From NCBI GenBank assembly GCA_003233075.1, contig QIKQ01000153.1, positions 1 through 12,181 on the forward strand: 12,181 nucleotides of DNA. Direction: 5' to 3'. A model generated the notes under the pieces. The model was not told where the DNA came from. It made no database searches and saw only the letters and a program-made list of their open reading frames with translations. Made by a program: the position numbers and the translations under genes. Source of the DNA: Gammaproteobacteria bacterium (GTDB taxonomy: Bacteria; Pseudomonadota; Gammaproteobacteria; SZUA-21). Positions 1-5,609 of this stretch are shown piece after piece (position 1 is the first letter of the stretch; each line of letters starts with the position of its first letter).

Positions 1-2
1 CG

Positions 3-212
3 CTCTCGGCCATCCATGGCCTACGCGACATAAGACCGTCGTGGTCAAAATCTCCTGAGCAAATCGAAATGAGAAGAAAAAGGTTTTGTGTGAAGCAGAG
101 CAAACTCCGCGGTAAAGCGCCTTGTGTGATTGAGGCCTATTCTTCATTTTGTTTGCGCAGCAAACAAAAATACAAACCGAAGGTCTCGGTTGTTAACAAC
201 ATATTGACGTGA
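3..212 (+). other. Repeat-like left edge with a 69-codon open frame
   Basis: Frame 3 is open from the window edge to a TGA at 210-212, with an internal ATG at 69-71. I do not recognise the peptide, and no ribosome binding site is visible. The stretch is rich in small inverted repeats: 8-21 (ggccat/atggcc), 34-46 (gacc/ggtc), 147-169, 175-191 (aaccga/tcggtt) and a 12-bp palindrome at 189-200. That density suits a structured intergenic repeat better than a gene. It could still be the 3' end of a gene that begins outside the window. It lies downstream of the minus-strand lipase gene. Confidence 0.2.
147..169. repeat. Perfect 10-bp hairpin with GCA triloop
   Basis: The arms at 147-156 and 160-169 are perfectly complementary around the loop gca (157-159). 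The core GCGCAGC fits the d(GCGNAGC) pattern known to form very stable DNA mini-hairpins. The hairpin lies 55 bp beyond the lipase stop codon, but no T tract follows it on either strand, so a Rho-independent terminator role is not well supported. Confidence 0.6.
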
Positions 213-223
213 TAATGACGTAT

Positions 224-1153
224 CTATTTAACATTGTCTTTAAAATATCGATTCCACAAGCAGGTGCTATAGTTAATTATCGAATGGTCTGCCAGCGCAC
301 GAAAGCTTATTTGATTTTTTCGAAATAAGGGGAAGCTACAGGCATAAGCAATTGCTGCCTTCCATTCTAGTACTAAAGCAGTCATTTTTTTAGGATTTAT
401 ATGCAGATTATTGTCCGCACAGAAAAAATACTCATTGCCTATGTGACTAAAGCCCATTGCTCTAGGTGGTAAGTGCGAAACAATGTCGCAGCAGTTAACA
501 GTTCTAAATATTTTTAGTTTTTCACAGAGCAATTTAAAATGAGCATTGCCAACCTTTGGGGCACCGAAGGTATATGCTTGAGGTTCGAATTTATTAGTAT
601 TTTTTAAACGAGCGGCACAAAGAATTGCTAAGGCTGCACCTAGGCTGTGACCAGAAATCCAAAGCGGCAATTTCTTATTATGAATTATTGTAAGTTTATT
701 ATCAATTGCCCCCCATACCAAATTAATTGCGTTTAAGAATCCTCGATGAACTTTTATTTTATCATTTTCGTTAGAATAGTTTGCAAATGGAAAGTTGATA
801 TCGGTTTTAGCGTCTATTTTACTTTTGAATTGGGTGCCACGAAAAATTAACATGGCAAGTTTGTTATTATGAGCTATGTAACAAAAAGTATTTTCGACTT
901 GAATAAATTCGACAAAAACAAAGCCGAGAGAATTTAGTGTTTCTTTGATTTCGTTTTTGCTTAGATAGCTTAAATGCGAGGCATTCGCGAGCCACCAGGC
1001 ATTAATTACTGAGAAATGATTTTCCGGATTTAGATCAAAGGCAGGGAAGGACTCTACTCCGGGAAAGGGTAAAATTTCTTCCGGGTGATAAAGTCCTTGT
1101 GCGAAACGATCATATTTTTTTAGACTAGTTAGTCTATTCTTTTTATTGGTCAC
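224..1153 (-). CDS. Class 3 lipase family alpha/beta hydrolase
   Basis: Predicted triacylglycerol lipase or esterase of the Lipase_3 fold, 309 residues from the GTG I chose. Numbered from the longer TTG start at 1291 (355 residues), the nucleophile elbow GHSLG has Ser216. An RGTQ strand-turn lies at 151-154 and GAPKVGN at 243-249. The other likely triad members are Asp269 (CCDIVSHLPP) and His336 (ADHSIINY). The family-typical segment NAWWLA is at 97-102. The GTG at 1151-1153 is preferred because the extra 46 N-terminal residues look non-native, neither start has a clear ribosome binding site, and the GTG falls 7 nt after the stop of the upstream small gene, which suggests an operon. No signal peptide is seen, so it is probably cytosolic. 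Substrate unknown. Family assignment is secure; the start is not. Confidence 0.85.
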   Translation of the reverse strand: MTNKKNRLTSLKKYDRFAQGLYHPEEILPFPGVESFPAFDLNPENHFSVINAWWLANASHLSYLSKNEIKETLNSLGFVFVEFIQVENTFCYIAHNNKLAMLIFRGTQFKSKIDAKTDINFPFANYSNENDKIKVHRGFLNAINLVWGAIDNKLTIIHNKKLPLWISGHSLGAALAILCAARLKNTNKFEPQAYTFGAPKVGNAHFKLLCEKLKIFRTVNCCDIVSHLPPRAMGFSHIGNEYFFCADNNLHINPKKMTALVLEWKAAIAYACSFPLFRKNQISFRALADHSIINYSTCLWNRYFKDNVK

Positions 1154-1160
1154 ACTCTGC

Positions 1161-1463
1161 TCAGCTATACAGACTTGCTTTCTGCGGTTTGGGCACGCGG
1201 TGGATGCATAATCCGGTCTGTATAGGCCATTGCGATTGCAGATACTCGGCGAGTAATGTTGATATAGTGGATGCTTTGCCTGGAACGTCAATGCATTGAG
1301 ATTGACCAGCCTTTACCTGTAGTAGGTGGCTAGTTGCAATACCAAAATGATAAACATAAATACCAAGCGTAAAAATTAAACCGATGTAAAGTGGCGCTTG
1401 TAACCATCGGCTGGCAAAGATAAGCCAGCGTAGTAAGCTTAAAGGTTGATCTCGTAATTTCAT
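1161..1463 (-). CDS. Small single-TM protein, YqhA/UPF0114-like N-terminus
   Basis: A 100-residue ORF with an ATG at 1463. Residues about 10-45 (FASRWLQAPLYIGL, then GIYVYHF) resemble the first membrane helix of the YqhA/UPF0114 inner-membrane family, judged from memory. Those proteins run to about 160 residues with several more helices. Here the match stops near residue 48 and the rest is hydrophilic, with no second helix. It may therefore be a truncated remnant or a separate short membrane protein. The stop lies 7 nt before the GTG proposed for the lipase, consistent with co-transcription. The upstream A-rich stretch gives no convincing ribosome binding site. A longer reading of the lipase from TTG 1291 would overlap this ORF by 131 bp. 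Confidence 0.5.
   Translation of the reverse strand: MKLRDQPLSLLRWLIFASRWLQAPLYIGLIFTLGIYVYHFGIATSHLLQVKAGQSQCIDVPGKASTISTLLAEYLQSQWPIQTGLCIHRVPKPQKASLYS
1165..1225. repeat. 10-bp perfect inverted repeat, 41-bp spacer
   Basis: ctatacagac (1165-1174) is the exact reverse complement of gtctgtatag (1216-1225). The pair covers the last codons of the small YqhA-like ORF, exactly where it loses resemblance to its family and just ahead of the proposed lipase start. It could be a footprint of an insertion or deletion, or chance. Confidence 0.4.
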
Positions 1464-1859
1464 AATTTAATCTTTAATGTTGTTTAAAATAAACTTGTGG
1501 TTCAAGGGGTCAAGTTAGTGAATTGTTAGGAATTGCTCTTGAAACGATCTATATTTGTGCTTTTTTATAGCAAAAAAAAATAATTAAAACATTACACAAT
1601 TATTCCCAAAACTATCAGAATTTTACTATTATTAAACTACGCTTCCAAGATTTATTTTATACAAATTAGTGTTTTTCTCTAAAAAACACTAATGAATCAG
1701 AATATCAATTATCTGTAGTAATTTACACTCGGGATACTTGAAAATAGTTAAAATGGAGAAAATCGGTACGATTTAAAAGAGATTAAATTTTTCCAAGAAA
1801 AATTATCGAATGGATGAGTTTTCCTTTAAGTTTTAGGCGTTTAATTAGCTAGGATTAAT
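1464..1859. promoter_or_regulatory. Divergent intergenic region upstream of pyk
   Basis: This 396-bp gap lies between a minus-strand gene and pyruvate kinase, so promoters for both must lie here or nearby. It is very AT-rich, including an A run near 1571-1579. Three hairpins follow each other toward pyk: 1665-1693 (12 bp), 1760-1774 (aaatcg/cgattt, GTA loop) and 1786-1804 (aattttt/aaaaatt). I could not pick a convincing -35/-10 pair; gatact at 1733-1738 is only a weak -10. The likely pyk ribosome binding site is AGGA at 1851-1854, 5 nt before the ATG. No gene is visible. Confidence 0.5.
1665..1693. repeat. Perfect 12-bp hairpin upstream of pyk
   Basis: The arms 1665-1676 and 1682-1693 are perfectly complementary around the 5-nt loop ctcta. 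It lies about 165 bp before the pyk start and is AT-rich. On the plus strand no T tract follows. It may be an operator, part of a leader structure, or a weak terminator for transcription entering from either side. Confidence 0.55.
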
Positions 1860-3362
1860 ATGGATAAAAAAAATAGTAATGCAAGTGCAGACAAGAATAG
1901 AGCAGATATATTTAGACGTAGAACCAAAATCTTAGCGACCTTAAATCCGACTAATACTACACCGCAGCGTATTGAAAATATGATTTACGCAGGTTTGGAT
2001 GCGTCTAGGCATAATTTGTCGCATGGTAATATTCAAGATCACATAAAGTTAATTGCTTCTATACGAGAAGTGAGTAAGGGAATTAAACCCGTCGGTATAG
2101 TTGTGGATATACAAGGTCCAAAATTACGCATTCTTGATTTCAATAATAGTGAATCCATTAAGCTTCGACGCGGTAATCAATTTATATTGGATGCAGAATG
2201 TGGCGATAATCATGGTGACGAAAATAGGGTGGGGCTAGATTACAAAGACTTAGTTAAAGATGTAAAACCAGGTGATCGACTAGGTTTGGCTGACGGTATA
2301 ATGACTTTAGAAGTCAAACAAGTTAAAGGGTCCGAAATTATTTGTGAAGTATTAACAAATGGTCAGTTATTTGGCCGAAAAGGGCTTAACAAAATAGGCG
2401 GTGGTTTATCCGCACCGGCTTTAACTCAGAAAGATCGGCAAGACATCAAAGAAATTGCTGCGTGTAAGCCAGACTACTTTGCTTTGTCGTTTGTAAAAAG
2501 CGCCAGTGATATACGCGAGTTACGTCAATTATTACAAGCTGAAAATTGTAACGCCGCCATTATTGCTAAAATTGAGCGTAATGAAGCAATAACGAATATC
2601 AAAGAAATTACTCAAGAAGCTGACGCGATTATGATTGCGCGCGGTGACTTAGGTGTGGAGGTAGGCGACCCCCATCTCCCTGGATATCAAAAGCGATTTA
2701 TAAAATTGGCGCGATCTATGAATCGCTGCGTTATTACAGCGACTCAAATGATGGAAAGTATGATTCATAATCCTGTGCCTACACGTGCTGAAGTATTTGA
2801 TGTTGCCAATGCGGTTCTTGATGGAACAGATGTCGTTATGCTTTCAGGTGAAACAGCAGTCGGAAAATACCCGGTTAAAGTGATTGCGGCAATGTCGAAT
2901 ATAGTGGTTGGCGCAGAGCAAGAAAAACTTTCAGGTATATCCCGCAAGCGAGATGAGGAGCGTTTTTTTGATATCGAAGAATCGATATCAATGAGCGCCA
3001 TGTACGCCGTAAATCATCACTATAAAGATCATTCCGATGAGCTGACAATTAAAGCTATTTTAGCTTTAACGGAATCAGGACGTACTAGTATTTATATGAG
3101 CAGGGTAAGTTCCGGTGTTTCGATTTATGCCTTAAGCCCAAACATAGAAACAGTAAGACGTTTGACGCTCTATCGAGGAGTTTATCCAGTGCATATGGTA
3201 ACAAAAGCGAAAGAGCATGATGATGTTATCACGGAGGTGGTGCGCGAACTTAAAGAAAAATATCCAAATTACATTCGGGCAGGCGACCAGGTGCTGATTA
3301 CAAAAGGTTCCACAATGGGCGAAACAGGTGGCACTAATCTTCTGCAAATTATTACAGTTTAA
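1860..3362 (+). CDS. pyk: Pyruvate kinase, PykA-like
   Basis: Catalyses phosphoenolpyruvate + ADP to pyruvate + ATP, the last step of glycolysis, in the cytosol. It is 500 residues long, close to family size. Arg50, Asn52 and Ser54 (SRHNLSHG) and Asp83 (DIQGPK) line the phosphate/metal site. Lys237 and Glu239 (AKIER) and Asp263 (ARGDLGVE) match the catalytic lysine and Mg ligands. The signature ITATQMMESM is at 292-301. EVGDPHLPG (267-275) and the C-terminal effector-domain sequence resemble E. coli PykA more than PykF. Lys88 in GPK sits where K+-independent kinases carry Lys instead of Glu. Oddly, the near-universal TLGPA segment is TLNPTN (27-32), and VRxNFSHG reads SRHNLSHG. The gene stands alone, with AGGA at 1851-1854 before the ATG. 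Identity is secure; normal activity is not. Confidence 0.95.
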   Translation: MDKKNSNASADKNRADIFRRRTKILATLNPTNTTPQRIENMIYAGLDASRHNLSHGNIQDHIKLIASIREVSKGIKPVGIVVDIQGPKLRILDFNNSESIKLRRGNQFILDAECGDNHGDENRVGLDYKDLVKDVKPGDRLGLADGIMTLEVKQVKGSEIICEVLTNGQLFGRKGLNKIGGGLSAPALTQKDRQDIKEIAACKPDYFALSFVKSASDIRELRQLLQAENCNAAIIAKIERNEAITNIKEITQEADAIMIARGDLGVEVGDPHLPGYQKRFIKLARSMNRCVITATQMMESMIHNPVPTRAEVFDVANAVLDGTDVVMLSGETAVGKYPVKVIAAMSNIVVGAEQEKLSGISRKRDEERFFDIEESISMSAMYAVNHHYKDHSDELTIKAILALTESGRTSIYMSRVSSGVSIYALSPNIETVRRLTLYRGVYPVHMVTKAKEHDDVITEVVRELKEKYPNYIRAGDQVLITKGSTMGETGGTNLLQIITV

Positions 3363-3866
3363 TTCTATTCAAGGCAATCCTCATTACTTCGACTACTGTC
3401 GTGGTATCGCAAAGACAGGAATCGTTGAGTGAGACTCATCACGCGGTAACGAAAACACGCCAAGATAATAAAAAATATAGGGCGGCTACTTTCAGCTTTA
3501 ATAATATTTTCGTATAAAAATCTTTATCGTGCAAAGTTAATATTGTCTTTTCCGATGTCAAAAAACCTCAATTGATTTGCCCTGTAGATTTAATTTTACA
3601 CATTAAATATTAAATATTTCTATGTGACTAATGTTTTATTGAATGGAACTAATGTGACTCTAAAGGTCAAACTCATTTAGGTTACTCTGTACCAAAATTA
3701 AACATTACTCATATGATAGCAAAATTAAGGATTTAAGCCGTCAATAACGTGCCAAAGTAAATCAGATAATTTAAATTAATTTGATGTTGCTTGTTGAGCG
3801 AATTCATGTTTAGTGAATCAGAGATAAGGCTAAGCAATAGACTAGTTGTATTATGGAGAAATATAA
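3363..3866. other. 504-bp intergenic gap without a gene
   Basis: No ORF of useful length is seen on either strand. Small features: a short hairpin near 3426-3438 (tgagt/actca, loop gag) with no T tract, so no clear pyk terminator. A 15-nt AT palindrome is at 3605-3619, and a 12-bp palindrome (taatttaaatta) at 3767-3778. atgtgact is repeated at 3622-3629 and 3652-3659, exactly 30 bp apart, and actaatgt at 3627-3634 and 3648-3655. These could be regulator sites for the downstream gene, whose ribosome binding site GGAGA is at 3855-3859. A small RNA cannot be excluded. Confidence 0.4.
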
Positions 3867-4646
3867 ATGAAGCAATTTATTACACGAATTTCTGCGGCCT
3901 TAGCTCTTGGCGGTGCTTTGCTTACCTTTGCTGACATAGCGCAGCCCATTGCCCCAGTTGCTGCCTACATAATGATTGGATCTGGCATTCTTTTGCTAAT
4001 ATTTTTGATTATTCGATTTTTATTTAAAGTTAAGGGCGAAGTATTTACTACGGTAACTTATTTTGTTGGCATTATTTGTGTGTTATCAACTTCATTATTT
4101 GCTTTCCAACAAAATACTCCTGCCAGTAAAAAAAGCGGATTTCTCGCGACTAATATAGAGTCATTTAAATCATTGCAAGGGTCTTTAGGGTTAATTCAAA
4201 AAGACGTTAGTATTATACGAGATGGCGTAAAATCGATCGATGCTAAGATGGATAATGTCAAAAAGGAAACGAGTACTAACCCTCGTAAAGAACTCGCGAA
4301 CATGGGCATAAGTTGGAATGGTAAATCCTTTGGCGACGCGATGCTTAATGGTGATCATCAAACTGTCGCTTTATTTTTGCAAGGTGGAATTAATCCAACG
4401 ATAAATCACGACTCATATGGTTATCCGGGTGTGAGTGTATTAGTTCGAAAAAATCCCAAGCATACGATTAAAATGTTAGACGCTTTGCTTAAACATGGTA
4501 TGGATATAAATTCTAAACTGGAGCCGCCTACGGTTGCGAGAAAAGAAACTTTGCTAGGCATAGTTCGAAAGAATTATAATTTATTGAAACGTCCAAACGA
4601 TAAGCTGTTAGAGAAATATCTTGTTAGCAAGGGTGCAAAGCTTTAA
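3867..4646 (+). CDS. Unrecognised membrane protein, ankyrin-like C-terminus
   Basis: A 259-residue protein. The N-terminal 82 residues hold two or three hydrophobic helices (about 8-24, 31-53 and 58-80). A charged stretch at about 97-134 with spaced hydrophobics (SLQGSLGLIQKDV and on) may form a coiled coil. Residues 140-259 look like degenerate ankyrin repeats: MGISWNGKSFGDAMLNGD, then VALFLQGGINP, LDALLKHGMDIN, and a closing YLVSKGAKL. The likely layout is a membrane anchor, a stalk and a protein-binding cytosolic domain, but the topology is inferred. GGAGA at 3855-3859 lies 7 nt before the ATG, a good start. It is flanked by long gaps, with no operon partner, and faces the hydrolase gene convergently. 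I do not recognise a function. Confidence 0.85.
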   Translation: MKQFITRISAALALGGALLTFADIAQPIAPVAAYIMIGSGILLLIFLIIRFLFKVKGEVFTTVTYFVGIICVLSTSLFAFQQNTPASKKSGFLATNIESFKSLQGSLGLIQKDVSIIRDGVKSIDAKMDNVKKETSTNPRKELANMGISWNGKSFGDAMLNGDHQTVALFLQGGINPTINHDSYGYPGVSVLVRKNPKHTIKMLDALLKHGMDINSKLEPPTVARKETLLGIVRKNYNLLKRPNDKLLEKYLVSKGAKL

Positions 4647-4665
4647 GTTACCTATGAAACTACAG

Positions 4666-4698
4666 GCAATTAGATGATAATGGAATGAGGCTAATTGC
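4666..4698. repeat. 8-bp inverted repeat after the ankyrin-like gene
   Basis: gcaattag (4666-4673) pairs with ctaattgc (4691-4698) across a 17-nt loop, 20 bp after the stop codon. No T tract follows, so it is a poor terminator candidate. Confidence 0.3.
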
Positions 4699-4716
4699 TG
4701 CCAACCATACTTTGAT

Positions 4717-4833
4717 TTGTAGCCCGGCTCTTTAGAGCCGGGAATCACTTGCGTAGCAAGCGCGGGCATTAAAATTAGCAACATATGAGATTGCTTCGCG
4801 ATCTATTCCCGGCTCTAAAGAGCCGGGCTACAA
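4717..4833. repeat. 117-bp nested inverted-repeat element (MITE/REP-like)
   Basis: The outer arms 4717-4745 and 4805-4833 are 29 bp long and perfectly complementary. Each arm itself contains a 20-nt palindrome (cccggctct, tt, agagccggg at 4723-4742, mirrored in the right arm). Between them are two smaller hairpins: 4748-4760 (cttgc/gcaag, loop gta) and 4790-4802 (attgc/gcgat with one G-T pair, loop ttc). It sits between convergent genes and is much more GC-rich than its surroundings, as expected for a dispersed repeat. It encodes no protein. It may also stop transcription or block exonucleases in either direction. No flanking target duplication was identified. Confidence 0.85.
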
Positions 4834-4923
4834 TTATTACTGATCTGGTCTGCTCGGTTTTGTCTTCGACGATTTGACAAGAATTTAACATAATAAAACA
4901 GACTGACGGAAAGCTGGCATTTC

Positions 4924-5607
4924 TTATACATTTGAAAATAGACTTAGAATTGCGTTGGCTGATTCTTTTGGTTTTGATTGCAGTATCAAGTGTGGTCCTT
5001 TTAACTTAATAAGCTTCAAATTTGGAATATTTCTTTGAATTAAATTCAAACAACGTCGGCTTATGAGTTTATCATTTGTGGCTTGTAGGTAACTAGTCGG
5101 GCAAGATATTTTCGTGGTAATTGCGAATAAGTTGGCCATGAGATTTAATCGATAAGCAAGAGTTTTAACGGGAACGGAATGAATAACAGATTTTAAATTG
5201 TTCAGCTCGTCAGTCGTTGCAGACTTATCAAGTAAATAGCGTTTAATAATAAAGTTAGGAATCGATATTTTGAATATTAATTGGGTAGGCAGTATTCGAT
5301 TAAGTGTGAGTATTGTTGGTCGTGGGTTTGCGATAAATGAAGCCGCTAAGACCAAGTGTATTAAATTTTTCGGTGCATACTGTGCTATTGCGTATGCAAT
5401 CGGACCTGAAAAAGATTCTGCTACTAAAATAAAGTTCTCACTAACAGGAATTCGACTTTTGACATAATTTGTTAATTGTTGGTAGTTGAGTAATTCATTT
5501 TTTGGGTACGAAATGATTTGAGTCGAAAGGTGATTAGGAAGGATCGATAGCAATGGCTTAAACAATAAGCCAGTGCCATCTAATCCTGGTAACAATACCA
5601 CACGCAT
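4924..5607 (-). CDS. Alpha/beta hydrolase downstream of macroglobulin
   Basis: A 227-residue alpha/beta-fold hydrolase, probably an esterase or thioesterase; the substrate is unknown. LLPGLDGTG (5-13) is the oxyanion-side loop. AESFSG (63-68) is the nucleophile elbow with Ser65. Asp179 (ATNDKLIS) and His206 (KGPHL) complete a plausible triad. It is short for the fold, with a small cap at about 95-150. No signal peptide is seen, so it should be cytosolic. The ATG at 5605-5607 comes 2 nt after the macroglobulin TAA (5610-5612). The upstream sequence (caatttaaaaaataaca) has no Shine-Dalgarno match, so translation probably depends on ribosomes finishing the macroglobulin. The fold is secure; the role is not. 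Confidence 0.88.
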   Translation of the reverse strand: MRVVLLPGLDGTGLLFKPLLSILPNHLSTQIISYPKNELLNYQQLTNYVKSRIPVSENFILVAESFSGPIAYAIAQYAPKNLIHLVLAASFIANPRPTILTLNRILPTQLIFKISIPNFIIKRYLLDKSATTDELNNLKSVIHSVPVKTLAYRLNLMANLFAITTKISCPTSYLQATNDKLISRRCLNLIQRNIPNLKLIKLKGPHLILQSKPKESANAILSLFSNV

Positions 5608-5609
5608 TG

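Noticed and set aside
1733..1738. Sigma-70 promoter for pyk with gatact as -10
   Set aside because: The best -35 candidate (ttatct at 1709-1714) is poor and the spacing is 18, so it is too weak to annotate in such AT-rich DNA.
2765..3347. Two minus-strand ORFs (2765-3001, 3132-3347) inside pyruvate kinase
   Set aside because: They are antisense to strongly conserved coding sequence and have no recognisable domain.
4717..4833. Classic Rho-independent terminator between convergent genes
   Set aside because: The stems are strong, but no T tract follows either arm on either strand. A dispersed repeat explains the nested symmetry better.
5270..5467. 65-codon plus-strand ORF inside the alpha/beta hydrolase
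   Set aside because: It is antisense to a gene with a full catalytic triad and has no ribosome binding site or family resemblance.
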